A stretch of DNA of 64,000 nucleotides, taken from positions 1,054,001-1,118,000 of the forward strand of contig NZ_CP083666.1 of the NCBI RefSeq assembly GCF_020097835.1. The letters run 5' to 3'. Within the stretch, counting starts at the first letter, position 1. Every line of letters starts with the position of its first letter. Origin of the DNA: Haloprofundus halobius (lineage in GTDB: Archaea > Halobacteriota > Halobacteria > Halobacteriales > Haloferacaceae). Below, piece by piece: positions 17,533 through 26,129 of this stretch. Under the pieces are notes generated by a model, which had not been told where the DNA came from, ran no database searches, and saw only the letters and a list, made by a program, of their open reading frames with translations. The position numbers and the translations under genes are program-made.

Positions 17533-17756
17533 TCTCCGGGAACTTCGTTTCCACGACTCGATTTCGCTCCGACGTCGTCGACCACACCGAAATTCTCGTC
17601 GCCGACTCGGATATTTTCGGCCCGATCTCCAGCACTCGTCGTGAAAGGGCCCTTCGCTGGATTCGACGCACAGATTGGAATGTGTGACCAATACAACTAG
17701 CTATAGTGCCATAGCTCTATCTTTACTGTCTATACACCGTGCAATCACGACCCTAG

Positions 17757-17772
17757 AGATATATCTTAGCGT
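17757..17772 (+). promoter_or_regulatory. AT-rich promoter before the DUF5805/recombinase genes
   Basis: AGATATATCTTAGC sits about 60 bases before GTG 17827 and about 35 before GTG 17803, in an unusually AT-rich stretch (17690-17800) for this genome. It is a good TATA candidate for the two-gene operon. The surrounding sequence also contains CTAGCTATAG-type short inverted repeats. Confidence 0.45.
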
Positions 17773-17826
17773 ACTAAGATTCGTGCGTAGGGATAGGTTG
17801 ATGTGGACAGGGTCCGACGCCAAACC

Positions 17827-18222
17827 GTGAGCGAACCGGACACCAGTCGGTCGGCGGTGAAGACCTACGTGCCGACGTACCAGAAAGAACAGTGGGCCGA
17901 CCACGCCGAGGAACTCGAGATGACCCAAAGCGAGTTCGTTCGGACGATGGTACAGGCGGGTCGACGCGACTTCGATCTCGACGCGCCGGACGAGAATCCG
18001 GAAGCCCCTCCTGACCACTCGAACCCCGGGGGTAACGTACTCGAAGATCGGGTCCAAGAAGTGCTCCACCGACGGGGCGTCATGTCGTGGAGTCAACTGG
18101 TCGAAGCGCTCTCGGGAGATTTCGAGAGTCGACTCGAAGACGCGCTCGACTCGCTGCAGTCGTCGAACCGAATCCGGTACAACGGGCGGGAAGGGGGATA
18201 CGTGGTGACCGATGGCGAGTGA
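17827..18222 (+). CDS. DUF5805 family protein
   Basis: 131 residues from GTG 17827 (SEPDTSRSAVKTYVPTYQK). The N-terminal part (about 1-55) looks like a small DNA-binding ribbon-helix-helix-like domain: TQSEFVRTMVQAGRRDFDLD. The C-terminal part (RVQEVLHRRGVMSWSQLVEA, then LDSLQSSNRIRYNGREGGYV) looks like a winged helix. In haloarchaea this family lies directly upstream of a tyrosine recombinase, as here, with an 11-base overlap. Probable role is as a partner or accessory DNA-binding factor. Start GTG 17803 would add eight residues. Confidence 0.85.
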   Translation: MSEPDTSRSAVKTYVPTYQKEQWADHAEELEMTQSEFVRTMVQAGRRDFDLDAPDENPEAPPDHSNPGGNVLEDRVQEVLHRRGVMSWSQLVEALSGDFESRLEDALDSLQSSNRIRYNGREGGYVVTDGE

Positions 18223-19273
18223 GTCGACCGGAAAGGGTGAAGAGACCGACGACCCCGTCGGTTACTTCCTCCAAGATATGGAGTACCACGGCAAGTCCGA
18301 GCGAACCCGAACCGAGTACGAACGAGTGCTGCGTCGGTTCGAGTCGTTCCTCGGCGACCCCGCCAGTAATCCCGCGGGTCGGTCGACCGCACCCGCCGAC
18401 GCGACCCACCGCGACTGCATGGCGTGGGTCCACTCGCTCCGCGGTACCGTCGCGTCGAGTACGGTCGCCATCTACGCCGCGTACCTCCACCGCTTCTACG
18501 GCTACATGACGCAGGTCGGCGTCTTCGACTCCAACCCGATGACGCTCGTCACCGAGGAGATGGACGAGTCCATCGAGAAGGATCCGACCCGCCGCGACAT
18601 CGACGTGCCGACGATGCGGGCGTTCGTCGCCGACGTCCGCCATCCGCTTCACCGCGCACTTGTCGGGACGTTCCTCAAGACCGGCATCCGTGTGGGTGAA
18701 CTCTGCAACCTTGACCTTCGGGACGTGTCGCTCGACGACCCGCAGCTGTCGACCGCCTACGACCTCGGCGGTCGACCGCAGTTGGACACCCGCCCGAACT
18801 CGATTTTCGTCTCCTCGGCTCCGACGGTCGGCGAGCAGACCAACGGCGAAGTCCGGTCGGCGTCGAACAAGCGAAAACGCGACACGGTGATTCCAGTCGA
18901 CGACGAACTCCTCCGACTCCTGAAATCGTGGCTGGCAGTTCGTCCGGACGTCGTTTCGCCCGCCGACCCGCTGTTCGTCGGGACGAGCGAAGGGTGGGGT
19001 GAACGACTCACCCCCAACGCCGTCCACAACGTCGTCACCACCTACGCGAGCGACGCCGGCTGGTACCGCCCCGGCGGCGGCGCGACCGAGAACGTCACAC
19101 CGCATTACTTCCGACACTTCTTCACGACGCATCTCCGCGACCGGACCGGCGACCGCGGCATCGTCAAATACCTCCGCGGCGACGTCGCCACCGACATCAT
19201 CGATACGTACACCCACAACTGGGGTGGCCAGGTTCGGGAGACGTACGAGTCGAACATCTATTCGATACTCTGA
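18212..19273 (+). CDS. Tyrosine recombinase/integrase of the XerA type
   Basis: 353 residues. N-terminal SAM-like core-binding domain (about 15-115), C-terminal catalytic domain with R160 (TGIRVGEL), K222 region (SNKRKRDTV), H298-x-x-R301 (PHYFRHFF) and nucleophile Y333 (DTYTHNW). The second conserved His/Trp position reads LRGD, not LGH. It overlaps the DUF5805 gene, so they are coupled. No att-like repeats or phage genes lie around it, so a chromosomal site-specific role is more likely than a recent element, although this is inference. Confidence 0.9.
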   Translation: MASESTGKGEETDDPVGYFLQDMEYHGKSERTRTEYERVLRRFESFLGDPASNPAGRSTAPADATHRDCMAWVHSLRGTVASSTVAIYAAYLHRFYGYMTQVGVFDSNPMTLVTEEMDESIEKDPTRRDIDVPTMRAFVADVRHPLHRALVGTFLKTGIRVGELCNLDLRDVSLDDPQLSTAYDLGGRPQLDTRPNSIFVSSAPTVGEQTNGEVRSASNKRKRDTVIPVDDELLRLLKSWLAVRPDVVSPADPLFVGTSEGWGERLTPNAVHNVVTTYASDAGWYRPGGGATENVTPHYFRHFFTTHLRDRTGDRGIVKYLRGDVATDIIDTYTHNWGGQVRETYESNIYSIL

Positions 19274-19317
19274 GTTGTCGGACCCCTTTCGATACCGTGC
19301 GTTTCGAGGAAATCGAA

Positions 19318-19707
19318 TCAGTACGCCGTACTCGGTGGCTTTCCGGGGAGCACCTTCGAAGGCTGTTCCTGAATATATCTGTCTATCTCTCTGTCGAGAT
19401 TTCTAGATAGATGACCGACGTAGTACTCGACCCGGTATCCGAGTGACGAGTGCACTTCGGTAGCCGTCCGCCGAGAACGCCGCACGGCAATTCGTCGTGA
19501 GAGCGTCAGTCCCGGCGAGACGCGGAGCGTTACGGGTTCGATATCCGAACGCGCCCCACGGCGGTCCGTCACTTTCGCCTCACCCCGCGTAATCGAGTAC
19601 ACGGCTTCGATGCCTTGCCGTGATGTCCCGTTTGACGTGCTATCCGAATCTCTGCACTCGCGGATCGTCGTTACGACAGCATATGTACTGTATATCGCTA
19701 TATCCAA
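19318..19707 (-). CDS. Possible hypothetical protein in a 450-base gap
   Basis: 129 codons from ATG 19705-19707 to TGA 19318-19320. It uses some AGA and TCT/TCA codons and is rather basic (many Arg), unlike its neighbours. The C-terminal part (YYVGHLSRNLDREIDRY) could be real protein. No domain is recognised. It may be a young, foreign or non-coding frame. The region is lower in GC than its flanks. The only other thing to note is that the downstream SRAP gene ends at 19724. Confidence 0.3.
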   Translation of the reverse strand: MDIAIYSTYAVVTTIRECRDSDSTSNGTSRQGIEAVYSITRGEAKVTDRRGARSDIEPVTLRVSPGLTLSRRIAVRRSRRTATEVHSSLGYRVEYYVGHLSRNLDREIDRYIQEQPSKVLPGKPPSTAY

Positions 19708-19723
19708 ACTGTGTCGATCACCG

Positions 19724-20431
19724 TCACGTCGAAGTCACTTCTTCGACCAACGCTGCGGAGTCGTTCGCGGGACTGTTCACCCGCGTCGAGACTGGGTACG
19801 CCCGCATCTCGGCTTCGGGATACGGGTCCAAGAGCGTCGACGCCTCGTCTGCGTCGGCGGTGAGCCACTCCTCTTCTTCCTCGGGCGCGAGGACGACGGC
19901 CATCCGGTCGTGAAGCGGTGACACCACCCCGTTGGGTTCCGTCGTGAGTATCGCGAACGTCTCGATCGGTTCCGGGTCACCCGCGCCGCCGTCGTCGGTG
20001 AACTCGTCGAGGCCGGTCTGGGCTTCCGGCGGCGTCCACCGCTCCCAGATACCGGCCATGGCGAACGGGCGGTCGTCCTCGAACGCGACTCGGTAGGGTT
20101 GCTTGCCGTCACCGTTCTCGCGCGGCGTCCACTCGTAGAATCCGTCGGCGGGGACGAGACAGCGACGTCGCTCGAACGCCTCGCGGAAACTCCGCTTCTC
20201 GGCGACGCTCTCGGCGCGGGCGTTGATGAACGACTTCGAGCGTGACTCCGCCCACGTGGGAATGAACCCCCACTGGGCGAACCGCAGCGTGTCTGGCGCA
20301 TCGTTCCTGATGACCGGCAGTTGCTGGCCGGGCGCGCAGTTGTACCGTGGTTCGAGCGGACGTTCGGCGGTAACCTCGAACCGGTCTTCGAGTTCGGGTT
20401 GCGGCGTAAAGAGGCTGTAACGACCACACAT
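19724..20431 (-). CDS. SRAP domain protein (HMCES/YedK), abasic-site DNA shield
   Basis: 235 residues from ATG 20429-20431. Starts MCGRYSLF, where Cys2, exposed after Met removal, forms the thiazolidine crosslink with abasic sites. Other conserved parts are visible: RYNCAPGQQLPV, WGFIPTWA, NARAE, CLVPADGFYEW and PLHDRMAVVL with the catalytic His. It protects abasic sites in single-stranded DNA during replication. Start is fixed by the need for Cys at position 2. Confidence 0.95.
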   Translation of the reverse strand: MCGRYSLFTPQPELEDRFEVTAERPLEPRYNCAPGQQLPVIRNDAPDTLRFAQWGFIPTWAESRSKSFINARAESVAEKRSFREAFERRRCLVPADGFYEWTPRENGDGKQPYRVAFEDDRPFAMAGIWERWTPPEAQTGLDEFTDDGGAGDPEPIETFAILTTEPNGVVSPLHDRMAVVLAPEEEEEWLTADADEASTLLDPYPEAEMRAYPVSTRVNSPANDSAALVEEVTST

Positions 20432-20528
20432 GTAGTATCGAAGGACACCGAGCGAGTTAGGTCGTCGGGTTGTCCGCTCTCCGTGACGGTGCGACGGGTT
20501 TAGGTTTCCCCGTCTCCGGCGTACGGAC

Positions 20529-21278
20529 GTGCGAATCGAGAACAGTTTCATCCCCGTCCGCGGCGTCGGCGAGAAGACCGAGCGCCGCCTCTGGGAGTCG
20601 GGTGTCACCCATTGGGACGAGTTCGAGCGGTCCGCCGTCGGCGAGACCACCGCCGACCGCATCGAGACGTTCATCGCCGAAGCGACCGACCGCCTCGACG
20701 CCGGCGACTCGCGCTACTTCGACGCCGCGCTCCCGAGCAGCGCGCGCTGGCGACTGTACGAGAACTTCCGCGACGACGCCTGTTTCTTCGACATCGAGAC
20801 GACCGGACTCGACGCCTCGTACGCCGACGTGACGACGGTCAGTCTCCACCGCGGCGGCGAGACGACGACGCTCGTCCGCGGGCAGGACCTCGCAGCGGAG
20901 ACGCTGCGCGAGCACTTCGCGGACGCGCCGCTTCTCGTCTCCTTCAACGGTATTCGCTTCGACGCGCCCTTCCTGGAGGAGTCGTTCGACATCGACGTCG
21001 ACGCGCCGCACCTCGACCTGATGTACCCCTGCAAGACGTTGGGGTTCTCCGGGGGACTCAAGCAAATCGAGAGAGACCTGGGAATCGAACGCGACCGGCC
21101 GGACCTCTCGGGCCGCGACGCGGTTCGTCTCTGGCGACAGTACGAACGCGGCGACGACGAGGCGCTCGACACGCTCGTCTCGTACAACCGCGACGACACG
21201 GTGAACCTCCGAGCGTTGGCCGACGATGTCTCGTCACGCCTCCACGACGACGTGTTCGCGGACGTCCTGCCTCAGTAA
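20529..21278 (+). CDS. RNase H-like 3'-5' exonuclease (DEDD, YprB-type)
   Basis: 249 residues from GTG 20529. An N-terminal helix-hairpin-helix-like stretch (PVRGVGEKTERRLWESGVTH) precedes a DEDD exonuclease domain: FFDIETTGLD (D-x-E), SFNGIRFDAPFL (second Asp), and YNRDDTVNLRALA (final Asp-rich motif). Acts probably on single-stranded nucleic acid. Its position beside the SRAP gene suggests DNA repair, but that is inference. Confidence 0.88.
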   Translation: MRIENSFIPVRGVGEKTERRLWESGVTHWDEFERSAVGETTADRIETFIAEATDRLDAGDSRYFDAALPSSARWRLYENFRDDACFFDIETTGLDASYADVTTVSLHRGGETTTLVRGQDLAAETLREHFADAPLLVSFNGIRFDAPFLEESFDIDVDAPHLDLMYPCKTLGFSGGLKQIERDLGIERDRPDLSGRDAVRLWRQYERGDDEALDTLVSYNRDDTVNLRALADDVSSRLHDDVFADVLPQ

Positions 21279-21296
21279 TCGGAACGGCGACCTCGC

Positions 21297-21998
21297 TCAG
21301 CTCGCGGGGGAGTGCTCTCGTTCGGGCCGTCCGTCGCTCGCTCGCTTGCGCTCGTCGTCAGGACGGAGCGCGTTCTCGACCAACGTCTTCACCGCCCGGC
21401 GGAACCGCTCGGATGCCGCGTTTCCGGAGATTCCCAGTTCGTCGGCGAGTTCCGCCAGCGACTGTTCGCGCGGGATTTCGAGGTAGCCGCCCGTCACCGC
21501 CGCGAGGAGCGTCTCGCGTTGGGCGGTCGTCAGCCCGTACTCCTCGACGGTCGACTCCTCTCGTTCCTCGAAGAGTCGGTGAAACTCGAAGTCGACGTCG
21601 CGCTCGCGGCAGAACGCGTGACAGCGAGCGAACGACTCCCGGCCGGGGAACTCCGCCCGAAACTGCCACCCCTCGTGAGTCGCCGTGAGGTCGTGGATGA
21701 CGCCTCCCTCCTCGACGACCAGCGGATAGATACTCGTTTCGAGTCCTTCGCCGCGTAGTTCCGTCTGGTAGAGCCGTCTGGAGTCGGTGGCGACGACTGT
21801 CGACAGCGACCTGACGGTCGGGTCCTCCTCGGCGGCCCGCTCGAACGCCTCGAACTCGTCGCTCTCGACCCAGACGAGAATTCGGACGCGGTCGCCGTCG
21901 ACGGCATTGGACCGTTCCCAAACGATCTTCGTCCCCGGTGCCCGCTGTAGCGCCTCGCGCAGTATCGAATGGTCGAGGGTAAACTCGACGACAATCAC
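21297..21998 (-). CDS. Bacterio-opsin-activator (Bat) type HTH regulator
   Basis: 233 residues. The C-terminal HTH_10 domain is clear: LTTAQRETLLAAVTGGYLEI and SLAELADELGISGNAASERF. The N-terminal 150 residues are a beta-rich sensor-like domain typical of haloarchaeal Bat-family proteins lacking PAS or GAF. Start GTG 21996-21998. The last 20 residues are a charged, low-complexity tail (DDERKRASDGRPEREHSPA). It lies divergent from the DUF7344 gene, which may be a target. Confidence 0.9.
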   Translation of the reverse strand: MIVVEFTLDHSILREALQRAPGTKIVWERSNAVDGDRVRILVWVESDEFEAFERAAEEDPTVRSLSTVVATDSRRLYQTELRGEGLETSIYPLVVEEGGVIHDLTATHEGWQFRAEFPGRESFARCHAFCRERDVDFEFHRLFEEREESTVEEYGLTTAQRETLLAAVTGGYLEIPREQSLAELADELGISGNAASERFRRAVKTLVENALRPDDERKRASDGRPEREHSPAS

Positions 21999-22110
21999 CG
22001 TACTACCCCCCGATCGGTCAACATCGGTACGGGAGAGTACTCATCCGTATATAAGCTGCGGGGAAATGCACGCTGTTGCCTCATGGTGTGTGAGAGAGTA
22101 GCTACGCGTA

Positions 22111-22461
22111 GTGCTTGGCGAAGACCCCGACCAGAACTCGACCGACGTTCTCTTCGATCTGCTTTCGGACGCACGCCGCCGACATCTCTGGTACTGTCTC
22201 GAATCGGCGACGGCCGACGTTCTCTCGGTCGACGAACTCGCACGTCTCATCGAAGAGCGAGAGCCACAGACGAACGACGCGGAGCCGCCGCAGCACGGCC
22301 ATCTCGCCCACGAACTGTATCACGTCCACCTCCCGAAGTTCGACGAGGTGGGACTCGCCGAGTTCGACGCCGGCGAACTGACGGTTCGTCCGGATTCCGT
22401 CCCGCCGTTAGAAACGGTATTCGACGCGGAGACCGGACTTCCGGTCGGCGAGAGTGACTGA
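22111..22461 (+). CDS. DUF7344-like winged-helix protein
   Basis: 116 residues from GTG 22111. Contains STDVLFDLLSDARRRHLWYC and LSVDELARLIEERE, then YHVHLPKFDEVGLAEFD: a typical haloarchaeal DUF7344 wHTH where a short linker joins two helices and a wing. Proteins of this family are probable regulators of the genes near them. The bat-type regulator is divergent upstream. Confidence 0.82.
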   Translation: MLGEDPDQNSTDVLFDLLSDARRRHLWYCLESATADVLSVDELARLIEEREPQTNDAEPPQHGHLAHELYHVHLPKFDEVGLAEFDAGELTVRPDSVPPLETVFDAETGLPVGESD

Positions 22462-22470
22462 CGGAGTCGT

Positions 22471-22668
22471 TTACGCCAGAATGTCGCCGATACGTCGCGG
22501 TTCGCCGCTCAACTCGGGCTGCTTCTCGACGATCTTCAGCACCTCGTGGTCGGTCACGTCGGGGTAGGACTTCTGCGTCGCGTCCTCGATGAGTTCCTTT
22601 TCGAGGCGGAACTCGGTTCCGTCGTACACCACGTCCACGCCTTGCTCGTCGAAAGAGAGGACAGTCAT
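22471..22668 (-). CDS. DUF5800 family protein (65 aa)
   Basis: 65 residues from ATG 22666-22668. Acidic and compact: FDEQGVDVVYDGTEFRLEKE, then ATQKSYPDVTDHEVLKIVEK and PRRIGDILA. A recurrent small haloarchaeal protein with no known function. It converges on the DUF7344 gene, whose stop lies nine bases away. Confidence 0.75.
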   Translation of the reverse strand: MTVLSFDEQGVDVVYDGTEFRLEKELIEDATQKSYPDVTDHEVLKIVEKQPELSGEPRRIGDILA

Positions 22669-22762
22669 ACCCGCCGTTGGCCACCGGAACGTAAAAACGT
22701 GGCTCGTCGTCCGCCGGGCGTCTTGCGGACGGTTTATTATCCCTGACGTTTTGGTGCGCACT

Positions 22763-23617
22763 GTGCCACCCGGTCAGGACCCGCTCGACGCTCTCCGCAT
22801 CCCCGACGGAACGACCGTCGAGGAACACGACCTGGTCACCGACGGCGACGTCATCGTCGGTAGCCAGGCCACCGTCGACTTCGGCGTCCGCGGCCGGAAC
22901 CTCGCCGCGGGCGAGCGCGCCTCTTTCGGCGGCGACATCGAAGCCGACGGCGACTGCCGCCTCGACATGTGGTGCGACGTCGCCGGCAACGTCCTCGTCG
23001 GCGACGACGCGTACCTCGGCGAGCGCGTCCACATCGGCGGTCGCCTGATGGTCTCGGGCGATTTGGACATCGGCGACGACGTCGAGATCGACGAGGGCTT
23101 CGAGGCCAGCGGCTGGATCGTCATCCGTAACCCGGTGCCGACGCTCGTCTTCTACTTCATCGTCCTCTCACAGCTGTTGAAACTCGGCGAGCGCGACGCC
23201 GCCAACGAACTCGCGGCGGCGATGGCCGACGGCGACGAACAGCGCGACCCGCTCGTCGTCCCCCGCGGCGGTCACGTCTCCGACGACGCCTGGCGCGTCT
23301 CGACGCCCGCACGCATCGGCAGCGACTGCCGACTCCACGGCAACGTCCGCGCCGAGTCCATCCGAGTGGGCGAGCGAGACAACATCTTCGGGAGCCTCCG
23401 CGCCCGCGGAGACATCTTCGTCGGCTCCGATACCCGCGTGCACGGCGACGTGACCACCCGGTCGGGAACCGTCCACGTCGCCGACGACGCGCGCGTTCTC
23501 GGCGACGTGGTCTGTTCGGACCTCGTCGTCCACGAGGGCGCGACCGTCGACGGCTCGATGCGCGCCCGCGGCGAAGTGAAACTGGTCCGCTCGGATATGA
23601 CGCGCGAGATCGAGTAG
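22763..23617 (+). CDS. Bactofilin-like polymer-forming protein with internal hydrophobic segment
   Basis: 284 residues from GTG 22763 (GTG 22754 is an alternative). Two beta-helix-like regions of six-residue strand repeats (for example DGDVIVGSQATVDFGVRG and DIFVGSDTRVHGDVTTRSG) are separated by a hydrophobic stretch VPTLVFYFIVLSQLLKLG (about 125-142). The left-handed or right-handed beta-solenoid plus membrane anchor resembles bactofilins, which polymerise as cytoskeletal scaffolds. The polymer role here is inference. It precedes the GTPase gene. Confidence 0.8.
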   Translation: MPPGQDPLDALRIPDGTTVEEHDLVTDGDVIVGSQATVDFGVRGRNLAAGERASFGGDIEADGDCRLDMWCDVAGNVLVGDDAYLGERVHIGGRLMVSGDLDIGDDVEIDEGFEASGWIVIRNPVPTLVFYFIVLSQLLKLGERDAANELAAAMADGDEQRDPLVVPRGGHVSDDAWRVSTPARIGSDCRLHGNVRAESIRVGERDNIFGSLRARGDIFVGSDTRVHGDVTTRSGTVHVADDARVLGDVVCSDLVVHEGATVDGSMRARGEVKLVRSDMTREIE

Positions 23618-23664
23618 TCTCTTCTAACCGAAAGGAAATTCCCCGCGACTGCGGAACGGTAGGT

Positions 23665-24840
23665 ATGCTCACCATCGCGCTCGCGGGCAAGCCGAACGCG
23701 GGCAAATCGACGTTCTACACCGCGGCCACGATGGCGGACGTGGACGTGGCGAACTACCCCTTCACCACCATCGACGCCAACCGCGGCGTCACGTACGCGC
23801 GGACGGAGTGTCCCTGTCTCGACCGCGACGAGCGCTGCGGCAACTGCGAGGACGGCAAGCGCTACGTCCCCGTCGAACTGCTCGACGTGGCCGGACTCGT
23901 CCCCGGCGCGCACGAGGGCAAAGGACTGGGAAACCAGTTCCTCGACGAACTGACGAACGCCGACGTCATCGTCAACGTCGTCGACGCCTCCGGCGGCACC
24001 GACGAGGAGGGCGAACCGGTCGAAGTCGGCACGTACGACCCGCTCGACGAGGTGGACTTCATCGAAGAGGAGATGGACCAGTGGTTGGCGGGCATCGTCG
24101 ACCGCAACTGGGAGTCGATCGAGCGCAAATCACGGTCGCCCGACTTCGACATCGACGACGCGCTCGCGGAGTTGCTCACCGGTTTCGGCGCATCGGAGTA
24201 CGAGGTGGCCGCCAGCCTCCGCGAAATCGACTACCCCGCGGACCCGATGCAGTGGACCGACGAGCACCGCGAAGCCTTGGCGCGAGACGTGCGCGCGCGG
24301 ACGAAACCCATCGTTCTCGTCGCCAACAAAGTCGACATCGCCCCCGAGGAGAACATCCGACGACTTCGTGAGACCGACAAACTCGTCGTCCCCGCCACGG
24401 CGGACGGCGAACTCGCGCTTCGTCGCGCGGCCGAGGCGGGCATCGTCGACTACGACCCCGGCGACGAGAACTTCGAACTCGTCGGCGACGTGACCGACGC
24501 CCAGCGGAAGGGCCTCGAACAGATTCGCGACGTGATGGCCGAACACGGCGGCACCGGCGTCCAGCAGGCGATAAACACCGCCGTGTACGACCTGCTCGAC
24601 CACCTGACGGCGTACCCCGTCCAAAACGAGTCGAAGTGGACCGACGGGCAGGGGAACGTGTTGCCCGATGCGTTCCTCTTACCCCGGGGGTCGACGCCCG
24701 CGGACTTAGCCTACGCCGTCCACTCCGACATCGGCGAGGGCTATCTCCACGCGGTCGACGCCAAGTCGAAGCGCCGCATCTCGGATTCCTACGAGTTGGA
24801 GGAAGGCGACGTCATCAAAATCGTGAGCACGGCGAAGTAG
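23665..24840 (+). CDS. Archaeal Obg/YchF-type GTPase with TGS domain
   Basis: 391 residues. P-loop GKPNAGKST (about residues 8-16), YPFTTIDANRG switch I, DVAGLVPGAHEGKGLGNQFL switch II, NKVD for base recognition, then a C-terminal TGS domain with FLLPRGSTPADLAYAVHSDI. An insert with four Cys (CPCLDRDERCGNC) is typical of the archaeal protein. The family is linked to ribosome function. Strongly conserved, so the call is secure. Confidence 0.95.
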   Translation: MLTIALAGKPNAGKSTFYTAATMADVDVANYPFTTIDANRGVTYARTECPCLDRDERCGNCEDGKRYVPVELLDVAGLVPGAHEGKGLGNQFLDELTNADVIVNVVDASGGTDEEGEPVEVGTYDPLDEVDFIEEEMDQWLAGIVDRNWESIERKSRSPDFDIDDALAELLTGFGASEYEVAASLREIDYPADPMQWTDEHREALARDVRARTKPIVLVANKVDIAPEENIRRLRETDKLVVPATADGELALRRAAEAGIVDYDPGDENFELVGDVTDAQRKGLEQIRDVMAEHGGTGVQQAINTAVYDLLDHLTAYPVQNESKWTDGQGNVLPDAFLLPRGSTPADLAYAVHSDIGEGYLHAVDAKSKRRISDSYELEEGDVIKIVSTAK

Positions 24841-24915
24841 AGGGGGCCGGGCCTGACGAAATTTGACACGCTCCGCTCTCGTCTGCGGCGCTCGTAAAAG
24901 GTCCGATAGTCGTAG

Positions 24916-25236
24916 TTAGTCGGCGCTGCTGCCGACCGTGTTGTCGCTACGCGCGTCCGACGCGCGGCCGTGCTGGCGCCGCTCCCACGCCCAGCGCTGG
25001 CGGATGGCGTTGCGGCCTTTCTCGGTCAGTTCGTAGTAGTTCGTCCGCTGGTCGAGGGTTCCTTTCTCGACGAGGCCCGCCTCGACGAGGATGTCGAGGT
25101 TCGGGTAGAGACGACCGTTGTTGACCTCGCCGCCGAGGTACTCCTCGATGTGGACTTTGATGTCCTGTCCCGAGGGGTGGTCGTGTCCCGCACAGACGAA
25201 CAGCAGGTCTCGTTGGAAGCCAGTCAGGTCGTTCAC
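24916..25236 (-). CDS. PadR family transcriptional regulator
   Basis: 106 residues from GTG 25234-25236. A winged helix typical of PadR: DLTGFQRDLLFVCAGHD, PSGQDIKVHIEEYLGG, VNNGRLYPNLDILVEAGLVE. The C-terminal tail is Arg/Ser-rich. PadR proteins repress transcription, often of export or stress genes, and release DNA on binding a small molecule. A three-fold 10-base repeat lies 115-145 bases before its start and may be an operator. The next minus-strand gene upstream is a membrane protein. Confidence 0.9.
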   Translation of the reverse strand: MNDLTGFQRDLLFVCAGHDHPSGQDIKVHIEEYLGGEVNNGRLYPNLDILVEAGLVEKGTLDQRTNYYELTEKGRNAIRQRWAWERRQHGRASDARSDNTVGSSAD

Positions 25237-25348
25237 ATCAACAAGGAGGACACTCAGAATGTTAGTTATCGGGCTGCTAAGTGGTTCGGCGCGGCGTTCG
25301 CCGCGGGGTTAGTACCCGCTTGTCATCGTCGTCGACCGTTCGTCGCCG

Positions 25349-25378
25349 ACCGTTTCGAACCGTTTCGAACCGTTTCGA
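25349..25378. repeat. Three tandem copies of ACCGTTTCGA (10 bp)
   Basis: A 10-base unit is repeated three times without a gap, giving TTCGAA palindromes one helical turn apart. It lies in the 220-base gap upstream of the PadR gene and downstream of the 71-residue membrane-protein gene. A similar CGGTTTCACCGTTTCGG follows at about 25394-25410. It could be a regulator binding array. Confidence 0.5.
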
Positions 25379-25457
25379 CGCCGTACCGTCTCGCGGTTTC
25401 ACCGTTTCGGCCCCGCGCGTCGAACTCGGACCGCCAGTCGGCGTGTTCGAGGCCGAC

Positions 25458-25673
25458 TCAGACGACCCTCGGCTCTCCGGTCACCGCCACCCGGAGCAAA
25501 ACGGCCGAGAACAGCACGACCCAGCACGCGAAGAAGACGACGGCGATGGTTCCAAGATACTCGACGTCGGTTCCCCCAACCTCCAACTCCTTGAGTTGCC
25601 AGAGGTACACCGTCGTCTCGACGCCCATCACGACCAGAAGCACCGCGACGACTCTAATCGTCGTCGTCGACAC
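25458..25673 (-). CDS. Two-pass membrane protein (71 aa)
   Basis: 71 residues from GTG 25671-25673. Hydrophobic segments at about 5-24 (VAVLLVVMGVETTVYLW) and 41-62 (LGTIAVVFFACWVVLFSAVL) with a short polar loop KELEVGGTDVEY. No motif. Function unknown. May be transcribed before the PadR gene, 220 bases away. Confidence 0.7.
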   Translation of the reverse strand: MSTTTIRVVAVLLVVMGVETTVYLWQLKELEVGGTDVEYLGTIAVVFFACWVVLFSAVLLRVAVTGEPRVV

Positions 25674-25895
25674 GTCCTCCCCTCCGGTCGTCCCGTGACT
25701 GGTCCCGATAATTGAAAGTCAACTTAGAAAACATCTACGGACGTCTCACCCTCTCGGCGGGCGTAGATATAGATACTGCTCGTCGGACGAGTGTCGGGAC
25801 CCGGCGACTCGAACACCAACACGGGGACCCGGCGGCCGAAGGACGGGGCCGAGTCGGACCGACGTTTCAAGTATCTCCTTGTTGGTCGATACCGT

Positions 25896-26075
25896 ATGTA
25901 CAGGGCAATCCTCCCCGACGGCGACATGGAGTGCGCCGACTACGAACGCGACGAGTACGGCATCAACATCTTCACCGACGACGAGGAGTTCATCGCGTTC
26001 ATCCCGTACGCGAACCTCGTCGCGCTCATCAACGAGAACGTCCAACTCGGCGACGAACCGTCCATCGCGGACTGA
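25896..26075 (+). CDS. Small conserved haloarchaeal protein (59 aa)
   Basis: 59 residues from ATG 25896: MYRAILPDGDMECADYERDE, then an acidic middle and FIPYANLVALINENV near the end. Highly acidic with a beta-alpha look. It has no known function and lies convergent with the UbiA gene. An in-frame upstream extension is basic and is not included. Confidence 0.72.
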   Translation: MYRAILPDGDMECADYERDEYGINIFTDDEEFIAFIPYANLVALINENVQLGDEPSIAD

Positions 26076-26129
26076 CCGTCGACACCCTCGGACCGACCGT
26101 CGACAGACCGCTCTCGGGTCGGCGTCGAC

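Noticed and set aside
21331-21360. CGCTCGCTCGCTTGCGCTCG near the end of the bat-type gene as a third copy of repeat module B
   Set aside because: It lacks the CTCGCGGTAC end and the TTTTGC hairpin and codes for the acceptable charged tail of the regulator. Similarity is just CG-rich low complexity.
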